Positions 7,373-14,928 of a stretch of 14,998 bases of DNA are shown piece after piece. Positions within the stretch are counted from its first letter, which is position 1. Every line of letters begins with the position of its first letter. The DNA lies in the NCBI GenBank assembly GCA_026770585.1, contig MU648019.1, positions 16,293 through 31,290 of the forward strand, given 5' to 3'. Below the pieces are notes generated by a model. That model did no database searches and was not told where the DNA came from. It saw only the letters and a list, made by a program, of their open reading frames with translations. Source of the stretch: Baffinella frigidus. Lineage: Eukaryota > Cryptophyceae > Cryptomonadales > Baffinellaceae. The translations under genes were made by a program, and so were the position numbers.

Positions 7373-7723
7373 TCCGTTGCGTTTTACATCCGTTGCCGCC
7401 CTCTCTAGGAGAGGGGGAGGGAGTGACTGCGATCTTTCGTTTCTTTTGTCCTTTTGGGGGACAAGATCACGAGGGTCGTTTTGATGGTGACCCTCTCTGA
7501 GAGGTTAACCCTCTCTGGGGAGTTGCTATCCGTTGCGCCCTCTCTGAGGGGCTTGGAGCAGTTGTCCGTCCGTTGGTCCATAGAGGACTTTCTTGGAGGA
7601 TTCTTCCCCGGTGATGTTGTAGTATTCAGGTAGACTTTCACGCCTTTCCCCCCCCGGCTCGATGAGACCAGACGTGGGTGAGAAGAGCTGTAGAAGTGTG
7701 ACGGAGGTGTGAAGTATCCGTTG
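7373..7723. promoter_or_regulatory. Cluster of five TCCGTTG (Myb-type) motifs
   Basis: TCCGTTG occurs at 7373-7379, 7389-7395, 7529-7535, 7569-7575 and 7717-7723. The complement, CAACGGA, matches the core recognised by Myb-family proteins. Two of the copies continue into (C)GCCCTCTCT. This could be an enhancer in an LTR of the minus-strand element. That is an inference from motif density only. Confidence 0.35.
7643..7655 (-). other. Candidate polypurine tract (plus-strand primer) of the retroelement
   Basis: On the minus strand this is G8-AAA-GG, located 118 bp past the pol stop and 2 nt before TG at 7640. A purine run directly before a TG-starting LTR is the standard primer site for second-strand synthesis in LTR elements. 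Without the second LTR copy the boundary is not proven. Confidence 0.45.
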
Positions 7724-7772
7724 ACGATGCGAGGTTTGCTCTCGCGGAGATTAGCGACGATCCGAGTGTGTG

Positions 7773-10700
7773 CTATTTAGCTCCGGTTTCCGGAGCAGCA
7801 CGGGCGCCGAGAGGAGCGAACGGTACCAGGAAGCGCTGTTCTGGACGTTTCATGTCCTTGGTGCCGTTGTCCCAGGCGGAGATGGCGGAGCCGAAGAGTA
7901 TTGCCATGGGTCGGGCCATCAGGGCATTCGCTACAGCTTTGGTCAAGAAGTCTGCTGCCTGACATGCCGTGGGGACGTAGTGCAGGGCGACAGTTCCTCG
8001 GGCGACATGCTCGCGTGCGTTGTGGAGGTGGATGTCGAGGTGTTTCACCCGGCTCTCGTGAGAGTCACTGTTGCACAGGCAGATGCATGCCGCGTTGTCT
8101 TCGAAGATTGGAGTCGGGCTTTCTTGAGGCAGGTCCACGAATGCCAGGATGTGGCGGAGGTACTGAGCTGTTTTGACGCAGTGTGACAGAGCTAGGTACT
8201 CTGACTCCGTGGAGGAGGAGGCGACCAGGCACTGTTGCGATGATTTCCAGTCAACTGCGGCGTGGTTGAGCAGGAAGGCGTACCCGGTGTGAGATTTGCG
8301 GGTGGCCACGTCGTTGGCGAAATCCGCGTCACAGAAGCCGCATAACTGGTTTCTCTCAACTATTTCAGGTGATTCCGCAGTACGAATCGCTGGACAGATG
8401 ACGGGGTCCCGGCGATATGTGATGGCTTGTGCACGGGTTGCCACAACGTAGCGTAGAACGTGTTGGAGGGCCATGACGTGAGTCGGAGTCGGGGCGGAGA
8501 TGTAGCGAGACAGCTGTGATACTGCGAAGGAGAGGTCCGGTCGGTTGGTGGTCGCCAGCCAGTTGATGCTGCCAACTCCAGCGCGATACGCTTGCTGTTC
8601 GCGCAGTCCCACTACGGACTCCCCGGTGATCTCGCCCGGGTAGAGGCGTGTTTTCGGCGTTTTGAAGGGAGTCGTCTCCTTAGCGTCGAGGGGGATGTTG
8701 AAACGTTCCGCAAGGAGTTCGATGTACTTCGTGTTGCCGAGGGTGAGGGTCCCTTTTTCCAGATCATGCTCGATGGTCAGACCAAGGTGCAGAGTGGCGT
8801 CGCCTTTGCTGGAGAGTTCGTAGCGTTCTTCGATCTCGGAGATGAGTTCGGTCCAGGCTTCTTCTGTCGAGGCCACCACGAGGGCATCATCCACATACAT
8901 GCTCATGTAGATGGTTCCCTTGGTGGTGTGTCGTTTGAAGAGGGTTTTGTCATACGAGCATCGAACAAAGCCGAGGCCAAGGATGAACGCAGCGTAGTCG
9001 TTGTAGAATGCGCGAGGGCTGTGTGCAAATCCGTACAAGTTCTTCTTGAGGTGAAAAGCTTGGTCCTTGGGGTAACCCAGGTGAGGAGGTGCACGGAGCC
9101 AAATGTCGGGGAGGCCAGTTCGATCGACGGAGGTGAATGCTGCCGCTACGTCGAAAGTTTTGACTTTCCAGGACATTGCACAAGCAATGGCGAGGAGCAT
9201 CCGGACGACCGTCCAGGGAGCGGTGGGAGCGAAGATGGGGACGTCTTTGCCCGCGGAGTATGTGTCTCCACGAGCGCAGTAGCGAGCCTTGCGGCGACAG
9301 GGTTCTCCGTCCGCGTCCCGCTTCATGCGCAGGTTGGTGGTTGACTGTACGATCTTGGCGCCTGGAGGAGGCGTGGCGAGTTCGATCGTGCCGTTCGCGA
9401 TCAGCGTGTTCATTTCTAGGAGGCATGCCTCCTTCCATTCTTCCCAGTCGGGGCGTCGGCGAGCCTCGCGGAGGTTGCTCGGGGCGTCGGATAGGCCGGG
9501 TGGGACGTTTAGCAGGGCCTTTTTGGTCGCGCGATCTGCTGGTTCCTCGTGGACTTCCGGTTGTGGTTCCGGGCGTGAGGTGAGATTGATCAGAGATGAG
9601 GCGGCGCAGGCCAGGATGCTGAGAGGCGCGACGTCCACGAGTGGCGCTCCGGTGGCTGATACGGGGGAGACTCGTATGGAGGTACTTCCCGGAGATGATG
9701 AGTACGGGTACTCGTCGTCTTTGGTCCAGTTGCGTGACATTTCGTCGAGAAGTTCGCTGGAGTAGTCCTCGACCGCTTCCAATTGTTCCTCACACACTTT
9801 GAGACGAGTCTCGCGGTGAGTGGTTGCAACTGGGAGGCACAACACCGTTGGTGCGTGGATCTTTTTGGGTTCCCGCTCGGAGGCCGGGTGGTGTGCGAGT
9901 TCCGAGACTCCGATGAGACGGGTGGTGCCGTCGTTGGCCTGAGCTATCAGACGGTGATGCACTACGGTGGAGTCGAGAGCGTCGGGATAAGCGGTGGCGC
10001 CCACGATCACCGATTGAAGATTCTCCACCGTGCCGGTTGCTTGATGTATGTCGCGATGCTCGTAGGTTGCGTTGGAGTACGCGGCCGAGAGAGCTTGTTC
10101 CGCGCGTGCTAATTCAGCTCTCGGAGCGGGGGCAGCCGCCCATGGAGGCACGTGCAGTGCGTTTGTCATGTCGCGCACGGCGTGAGCCGCTTCCGAGGAG
10201 GTGAGAGTGATGAACGGGCGCTTGCCATGAGACGCGGGTGGTTGCTCGATAGGATCGCTCCACGTGAGTGCTGCGCAGAGTGTCGTCAGCACGGCTGCTG
10301 GCACGCGAGGAGATCGCCGTGGTGAGGCGGATTTCCTCGGAGACGTGGCGGCGGGAGGCAGTTTCGCTCGTTTGGAGGCCGGAGGAGATGTGGCGGTGGC
10401 GGTCGCCGACAATTCGCACTTCCGGCGCAGGAGTTCCGCGCGCGGTGGTGCGGGTTCCGGGGGCTCCAGGATGTCGGGGCCGAAATCACTGGAGGCCGCG
10501 AGTTCATCGAGTGGTGTTTCCAGGGGCCAGCGAGAGTTCATCGCCGCTCGCAAGGATGAGTGTGGTCCGTGGATGTGGAGGTCTCCAAAGGTGCCGGATC
10601 CCGGGCCTGCTACCCAGTCATTAAAGTCTGGGGAGGCAGAGGTTCCGAGGGTTTGGTATCCTGCCAACTTTGCTGATGTGGGGTAGGGCTTGGTTGGTCT

Positions 10701-13403
10701 CATCCGGTGACCGCGAATCGCGTAACGTTTGGGATCCGATCCGAAGAAGGATGGAGGCAGGAGCAGGGCGATTCGGAAGGTTTCGAAGAACGCGACCAAG
10801 TCGGCGTCAGACAATGAGCTCCAGGGCTGCGTGCGCTGTGCGCGAAAGCTCTGGCGAACTTCTGCATTCCTTCTATCACTTGTGGACCGGTTTGTGTCTC
10901 GCTGATCAAGGCTCTCCTGGAAAGGGAGTATTTGGCCTGATCCCGCGTGATTCCGCGGTGCGTAGAGTGCCGCCAAGTCCTCATCGTCCGCATGAGGTAC
11001 GGAGATTCCGAAGGTGCTCTGGCCGTCTTCCTCGTGAGCGAGGGCAATATCTGGGAAGTCGATGTGCATCCGGGTGAGTTGTCCTCTGAGTTCTTCACGC
11101 GTGAGGAGCATGGACTCGGGGAGGCCCGGGTTATCGAAGGCTTTGAGACGTCGGTTGACCCGTCGGTACGGGAGCCAGGTCCCGTCGACGTTGCCTTTAC
11201 GGACCACGATGACTTTGTTGAGGGCCTGGATGTAGACGTACATTCCCTTCCGGGAGCGGCCTGGAGGCGCGATTCCCAGGAACACTCCCGACACGCTGTT
11301 GACATCCAGCTTCGTGTGCAGACCAAGGTCTTGCTTACGTTGCTTAGTGAGGTGAATGGTCGTGAACGCACCGAATATTGCGAACGAGGAGATGTCGTTG
11401 GCTGCACTTGGAAAGTAGAGTGAGAAGGGGCTTTCTCCGATGGTGTCCTCTTTGCTGGTGGCGTTGCTACGCAGCGGAATTCGGTTGCGGATTTGAGTCC
11501 AGTAGGTCAAGGCGTGTGGCCAGAACTTGTAGGACAGACCCGAATGCTGAAGCGTGGATCGGAGGTACTTGCACGCCATATCTACGCTCTTTTCGGCTCG
11601 GCCATTGGCTCGAGCGTCATAAGGTTCGGATGTGCGTTGGGAGATCCCGTATTTGGTCATCAGGGTCTTGATGTTTCCATCCACCAGTTCGCCGGCGCCG
11701 TCCGTTTGGAAGTATCGAGGGCGGCGGCCGGTGTAGTTGAAGTGCCATTGAAGGTGAGTCTCCAGCTGGGGGATGAGCTTGTTCTTGGTGGGTGCGAAGA
11801 GCACGGTGCGGTAGGAGGAGAACGCGTCCACGATGATCAAGCAGTGCTTGTTGCCGTCCATGCTCGGAGCGCTGGGCAAGTTGATCAGGTCCATGCACCA
11901 GAGGTCATCGATTGCGACGACAATCTCTGGGAGGTCCGATTCGTTGCTGTCTGGGACGCATCCGCGCGTTTCCATGCAGGTGTGACTTTTTCCGGACATG
12001 TTGCAAAACTTCAGAGTTTTGGGGGCAAGTCCGACTGTTCTAGCGAGGATGCGTTGGAGCACCTCTTTAGGGCAGTGATCGAAGATTAGGTGCATGTAGT
12101 CTGCGGGAGGCAGCTTCCCGAGCATGCAGGAGAAGATTGATGGGGCTTCAGGAGGCGCATCGAGTCCAGTCCGCGGTTGGAGGTTGGTTGTTGGGAGAAA
12201 GGGGAGCGATTCGATCCACCTAACTTTTGCTTTGTGACGAGCGTTGTCCGAGCCGTTGAAGACAATGAGGGCCTCACTGGGTTTTTCCGTGTTCAACTGC
12301 AGAGATACTTCTGCCGCGAGCAGGTCACTCGTGGAGACTGCGTTGAGACGCGCGGTGGCCGAGTAGTAGGCTCCCGGGATGACGGTGGGATGGCTCTCAC
12401 CGTCAGCTGTGCGCAGGTGGACCGTGAGGTCTCCCTTGTGCAAAGCGAATTGAACCGCTCCCGCGGTCGCTCCCCCCCAGGCGAGGGGGCTGTTCAGTTC
12501 CACTACGTTGGTCAGATTGTGCATGGAACACACCAGAGTGATCTGGGTTCCAGTGTCGATCAAGTAGATGGAGCGGAGGAGGTTGTCTGGGAGCGAGGCC
12601 GTGCACGCCAGCAGCTTATCGTACCGTTCGATCAGAGTTCCGTTGTTGGGATTCGTGAACGGAGGTGGTTGCTCAGAGCTGTGTCCTTCGGAGTGGGCGT
12701 CGGACCGCGGGGGGTCCGTTGAAGTCGAGGTACCCGGCACGTGGTGCTTGTAGGCATGTGGTGCCTCCGAGGATCCTGGCGTGGGTGCCGGAGCGAACGG
12801 AGGAGGCTCCGTGGAGGCCGTGCACGTGGGTTCCGAGCCCGCGCCTTGCATCGAGGAAAGCGTAGCGCTGGAGCTTCCCAGGAGAGTCAGCGTGAACAGA
12901 AGTGCCATGATGTACGCGCAACGCGGAATCCTTGGCATCTTTGACGGGACCGTGTGAGTGGCGTTGTGGATGCGCAGACACTGGTGGTGGGTGAGCATCT
13001 GAAGTCCGATGAAGGTGCCGAGGGTACTGACGGCAATGATCAGGTGACTGAGGCCACCGTTGATCCAGCATGATCGAAGGAGCCGTTCGGTGAGGGTGCT
13101 GGTGTCAACGGGGGGGTCCCACATGTCTCCAGGGTGGAGAAGCGTCCTGGAGTTCGACTGCGCGCGCTCGTGCCAGAGCGGGCTGTAGAAGTGTTGCTGG
13201 AAAGAGTACTCGTCGGCCGTTGGTTCCCAAGATTCCTTAGGGGGTGACGATGGCGTGGAGGACGTCTCCAGGGGCGTCGTGTCCAGTGATTTAGGAGACG
13301 GGCCGTTGTAGGACACCCAGATGGACCCCAGTATTGCAAGGCCTATGACCATCATGATGGAGATGGTGGTCAGAAGACGCATCAACCGATACAGAGCAGT
13401 CAT
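7773..13403 (-). CDS. Copia-type Pol polyprotein with N-terminal membrane-spanning region
   Basis: The 1876-residue frame has no interruption. Residues 1-182 hold three hydrophobic spans (about 12-31, 118-136, 162-180) and an N-glycosylation sequon at 147. A Pro/Ser/Thr linker follows. The protease motif is IDTGT, with Asp283. An HHCC-like pre-integrase segment (about 438-476) has only one clear Cys of the CxxC pair. The integrase core has Asp505, Asp568 and Glu604, an exact D,D(35)E spacing, and a GVFLG..KGMYVY tail near 706-725. Residues 741-1315 form a very long low-complexity spacer with a Lys/Arg-rich, NLS-like stretch (1011-1033). RT spans about 1316-1560, with FDVAAAF (Asp1418) and YVDD (Asp1505, Asp1506). 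RNase H spans about 1688-1825, with Asp1692, STESEY, Asp1769 and the KHLDIHLH region, followed by ADFLTK. The product would cut itself, copy the element RNA and integrate the DNA. Its ATG overlaps the upstream stop (ATGA). Large plus-strand frames here are antisense shadows. Confidence 0.93.
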   Translation of the reverse strand: MTALYRLMRLLTTISIMMVIGLAILGSIWVSYNGPSPKSLDTTPLETSSTPSSPPKESWEPTADEYSFQQHFYSPLWHERAQSNSRTLLHPGDMWDPPVDTSTLTERLLRSCWINGGLSHLIIAVSTLGTFIGLQMLTHHQCLRIHNATHTVPSKMPRIPRCAYIMALLFTLTLLGSSSATLSSMQGAGSEPTCTASTEPPPFAPAPTPGSSEAPHAYKHHVPGTSTSTDPPRSDAHSEGHSSEQPPPFTNPNNGTLIERYDKLLACTASLPDNLLRSIYLIDTGTQITLVCSMHNLTNVVELNSPLAWGGATAGAVQFALHKGDLTVHLRTADGESHPTVIPGAYYSATARLNAVSTSDLLAAEVSLQLNTEKPSEALIVFNGSDNARHKAKVRWIESLPFLPTTNLQPRTGLDAPPEAPSIFSCMLGKLPPADYMHLIFDHCPKEVLQRILARTVGLAPKTLKFCNMSGKSHTCMETRGCVPDSNESDLPEIVVAIDDLWCMDLINLPSAPSMDGNKHCLIIVDAFSSYRTVLFAPTKNKLIPQLETHLQWHFNYTGRRPRYFQTDGAGELVDGNIKTLMTKYGISQRTSEPYDARANGRAEKSVDMACKYLRSTLQHSGLSYKFWPHALTYWTQIRNRIPLRSNATSKEDTIGESPFSLYFPSAANDISSFAIFGAFTTIHLTKQRKQDLGLHTKLDVNSVSGVFLGIAPPGRSRKGMYVYIQALNKVIVVRKGNVDGTWLPYRRVNRRLKAFDNPGLPESMLLTREELRGQLTRMHIDFPDIALAHEEDGQSTFGISVPHADDEDLAALYAPRNHAGSGQILPFQESLDQRDTNRSTSDRRNAEVRQSFRAQRTQPWSSLSDADLVAFFETFRIALLLPPSFFGSDPKRYAIRGHRMRPTKPYPTSAKLAGYQTLGTSASPDFNDWVAGPGSGTFGDLHIHGPHSSLRAAMNSRWPLETPLDELAASSDFGPDILEPPEPAPPRAELLRRKCELSATATATSPPASKRAKLPPAATSPRKSASPRRSPRVPAAVLTTLCAALTWSDPIEQPPASHGKRPFITLTSSEAAHAVRDMTNALHVPPWAAAPAPRAELARAEQALSAAYSNATYEHRDIHQATGTVENLQSVIVGATAYPDALDSTVVHHRLIAQANDGTTRLIGVSELAHHPASEREPKKIHAPTVLCLPVATTHRETRLKVCEEQLEAVEDYSSELLDEMSRNWTKDDEYPYSSSPGSTSIRVSPVSATGAPLVDVAPLSILACAASSLINLTSRPEPQPEVHEEPADRATKKALLNVPPGLSDAPSNLREARRRPDWEEWKEACLLEMNTLIANGTIELATPPPGAKIVQSTTNLRMKRDADGEPCRRKARYCARGDTYSAGKDVPIFAPTAPWTVVRMLLAIACAMSWKVKTFDVAAAFTSVDRTGLPDIWLRAPPHLGYPKDQAFHLKKNLYGFAHSPRAFYNDYAAFILGLGFVRCSYDKTLFKRHTTKGTIYMSMYVDDALVVASTEEAWTELISEIEERYELSSKGDATLHLGLTIEHDLEKGTLTLGNTKYIELLAERFNIPLDAKETTPFKTPKTRLYPGEITGESVVGLREQQAYRAGVGSINWLATTNRPDLSFAVSQLSRYISAPTPTHVMALQHVLRYVVATRAQAITYRRDPVICPAIRTAESPEIVERNQLCGFCDADFANDVATRKSHTGYAFLLNHAAVDWKSSQQCLVASSSTESEYLALSHCVKTAQYLRHILAFVDLPQESPTPIFEDNAACICLCNSDSHESRVKHLDIHLHNAREHVARGTVALHYVPTACQAADFLTKAVANALMARPMAILFGSAISAWDNGTKDMKRPEQRFLVPFAPLGARAAPETGAK

Positions 13404-14032
13404 CTTGTTGCGGCGGGTAGTAGGAACGGTGACAGGGTGAATGCGCTGGCTGTCATCGCTATGAGAAGCAAGATTGACGCGTTGACGGTGTTATCCGTGG
13501 TGGTGCTTGTCGCCTGGTGTGCGTGGAACGCCCACGCAGGTAAGAAGATTGATGCGAACTGATAGCCGATTCGAGCGAGCTTCTGGATGGTGAGCATGGC
13601 CACGCTAGGCATGATCAAAGACCAGATGCTGACGAAGCAGTTTTCGAAGACGGCGTCGGGCGATGCGAAGTCCTCGTTGATGGCGAGGGCGGAGGGGATG
13701 CTAGTCGCGATGATGAGGGAGGCGAGAAAGGTGCACATCGAGGGGCCGCGCTCGTGTCCGATGGTGCGCCTGTTGCCGCCTCCCCGATCGTTGGCCCTGC
13801 GATCGTTGGGCCGATCCTTGGGAGGGTGAGGTACCCAGGGGGTGTCGGCGTTGTCGTTGGTATCCTGGAGATCGTCCCGGCCGTGGCTACGGCCTCGGGA
13901 ATCCGAGCGGTCGCGGCTGCGAGAGCGGGAGTTCTCGCAGGTGCACTCGTGGCGCGGTTTGTTGCACCGGCGGCATCCTGACGGGGATGATAATAGAGCT
14001 CGGTGAGCGTACAGAAGGTGAGCAGGGGATTC
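13400..14032 (-). CDS. Nucleocapsid-like plus membrane-spanning ORF upstream of pol (5' end unresolved)
   Basis: The frame is open for 210 codons from just after a TAG (14035-14033) to a TGA (13402-13400) that overlaps the pol ATG. Numbered from 14032, residues 20-32 form a zinc-knuckle-like CX2CX4HX3C, one residue shorter than the canonical CCHC. Residues 34-50 are RS/RD-rich, then charged and Asn/Arg-rich to about 95, as in Gag nucleocapsids that bind element RNA. Residue 99 is the first Met (ATG at 13738). It begins a signal-peptide-like segment ending in ALA (117), followed by hydrophobic spans at about 132-149, 155-169 and 185-206 and a sequon at 184. Codon use is GC3-rich throughout, as in pol, so the part upstream of Met99 is probably translated too. 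Whether one fused protein or a separate 112-residue membrane protein is made cannot be told. No capsid domain is recognised. Confidence 0.6.
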   Translation of the reverse strand, partial: ESPAHLLYAHRALLSSPSGCRRCNKPRHECTCENSRSRSRDRSDSRGRSHGRDDLQDTNDNADTPWVPHPPKDRPNDRRANDRGGGNRRTIGHERGPSMCTFLASLIIATSIPSALAINEDFASPDAVFENCFVSIWSLIMPSVAMLTIQKLARIGYQFASIFLPAWAFHAHQATSTTTDNTVNASILLLIAMTASAFTLSPFLLPAATR

Positions 14033-14040
14033 CTACTCAC
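13978..14040 (-). other. Candidate 63-nt GT-AG intron before the zinc knuckle
   Basis: On the minus strand a consensus GTGAGT donor (14040) and a CAG acceptor (ending 13978) enclose 63 nt, with CTCAC-type branch candidates and a short pyrimidine-rich end. Removal would delete the TAG that closes the knuckle frame upstream. However, joining T to GA at the junction makes TGA in the knuckle frame, so the exact sites or the upstream frame must differ if splicing is used. Another frame stays open straight through, from about 14165 to 13615. Confidence 0.35.
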
Positions 14041-14252
14041 AAGGAGAGGCAAGGGTACCGCAGACGCTGGAGACGCGAGATTCGTGTCAGGATTATTCTT
14101 GGATAAAGAACTGGGACCAGGGATTCTCGAGGAACCCTTGGAGCCATTTCCTTCTCCCTTTAATGATCACGTCCCCTCTACGCTGCTGATTGACTTTTCG
14201 TCAAGTCCCTTACATGTAAGGCCTTCTTAAGTTGAGGGATCTTAAGTTAACT

Positions 14253-14519
14253 CCAAGCCATAAGTGGCTTGGCGATCAGGCCTTCCGAGCTCATAACCTG
14301 AGCTCTCATGTCGGTCTCTCACCCTCGCTCGAGACGCAGAGAGAAGAGAGCCACTACGCGTGGAGTCGTAATCGCTTCAGAGGACGAACATTGATTGTAC
14401 GACAGACGGAGCGCTTGACGGCTTCCGTGAAGAGTCCTGCACAGAAGGAGGGCGCATGGTGGTGATAGTCTCTCAAGGATCGCTCACTTCTTGAGTAGCT
14501 CAGACCGCTTTGAGAAGCG
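14253..14519 (-). other. Cluster of stem-loops in the element leader
   Basis: Four short inverted repeats occur within 270 bp: CCAAGCCA/TGGCTTGG with a 4-nt loop (14253-14272), GAGCTCA/TGAGCTC with a 5-nt loop (14287-14305), CTCAAG/CTTGAG (14472-14495) and CGCTT/AAGCG (14506-14519). A CTTAAGTT direct repeat lies at 14226-14248. Structured leaders in LTR elements often serve packaging, dimerisation or translation control. The role here is inferred from position only. Confidence 0.4.
14377..14457 (-). other. Short leader ORF with strong Kozak context
   Basis: The sequence CACCACCATGCG on the minus strand is a near-ideal start context. The 26-codon frame is Ser/Pro-rich and ends in TGA at 14377. 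It could be the true Gag N-terminus if spliced onward, or a regulatory upstream ORF. A second good start (GAAATGGCT, ATG at 14147) opens 36 basic codons that end at the TGA inside the putative GTGAGT donor (14037-14039). Confidence 0.3.
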
Positions 14520-14614
14520 AAACCGGTTGAGGGAAGGTTGAGGTCAGCGTATTGGTGTTAAAGGGCGAATCATAGAGATGGACCTTTTGATCGTATTGAA
14601 ATGGGAAACGTCAG

Positions 14615-14707
14615 ACTTTAAAAGCTAAGGAGCTATCCATTTTGGATAAGGATTTTAAAGTGAGATGTAGTTATTTCGCAGTTGGTCTCCCTTCGTTTTG
14701 TGAAGGG
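14615..14707. repeat. Two inverted repeats upstream of the leader
   Basis: ACTTTAAAA (14615-14623) pairs with TTTTAAAGT (14653-14661) and encloses a nested TATCC/GGATA pair, giving a 47-bp hairpin. CCCTTC/GAAGGG with a 7-nt loop follows at 14689-14707. A TAACGG/CCGTTA pair also occurs near 14837-14855. Nothing coding was found between 14520 and 14928. Confidence 0.45.
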
Positions 14708-14928
14708 GGGTGAACGCGAAGGATAACTCCTCAGTTTTAACTTTAGGCGAGAGTGTCGGTAGTGCATCTCCCATCCTTTTGGCTCCCGCTAATACTTGGT
14801 CATCATTCGAACTTTAGAAGCGCCTTTGGTATTGATAACGGCTTTGAACCGTTACGAACTTTCCGTTGCGTTATTTCATAAGTAGATTTTGGATCCTTTG
14901 AAGAACGTCGGTAGTTAGTACGAAGAGA

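Larger units (their letters stand above)
7196..7772. other. Convergent 3' region / possible 3' LTR of the copia element
   Basis: This stretch separates the plus-strand acidic ORF from the end of the minus-strand pol. No gene is supported. It holds several short hairpins: CCCTCTC/GAGAGGG (7399-7415), TTGTCC/GGACAA (about 7446-7464), and CCTCTCTGAGAGG (about 7491-7503). CCCTCTCTG also recurs at about 7509 and 7538. A polypurine tract on the minus strand is followed by TG at 7640, so 7640 downwards may be the 3' LTR. Its other end could not be fixed because no matching 5' LTR lies in the window. Confidence 0.4.
7640..14460 (-). mobile_element. Ty1/copia-type LTR retrotransposon with unusual membrane modules
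   Basis: The domain order protease, integrase, reverse transcriptase, RNase H defines the copia (Pseudoviridae) type. The element is on the minus strand. Visible parts are a leader with hairpins (to about 14520), a nucleocapsid-like plus membrane-spanning ORF (14032-13400), a 1876-codon pol (13403-7773) and a polypurine tract (7655-7643). The intact pol frame suggests recent or ongoing activity. The 5' LTR, primer-binding site and capsid domain were not found; the 5' LTR may lie beyond 14998. Both boundaries given are approximate. Confidence 0.8.

Noticed and set aside
8592-9344. 250-codon plus-strand frame
   Set aside because: It lies wholly antisense to the RT and spacer part of pol, arises from GC-rich codon bias, and has no domain of its own. 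The same holds for 9289-9765, 10947-11423, 11493-12089 and 12177-12722.
13754-13981. 75-codon plus-strand Val/Ala/Gly-rich frame
   Set aside because: Antisense to the RS-rich tract; the hydrophobic look is a by-product of complementing Arg/Asp/Asn codons.
13615-14052. 145-codon minus-strand frame
   Set aside because: It overlaps the knuckle/membrane ORF in another frame, is Ala/Pro/Thr low-complexity and starts only at TTG. The RS-rich frame has better codon use and motifs.
14060-14560. Primer-binding site complementary to initiator tRNA
   Set aside because: No TGGTATCAGAGC-like sequence was seen on the minus strand.
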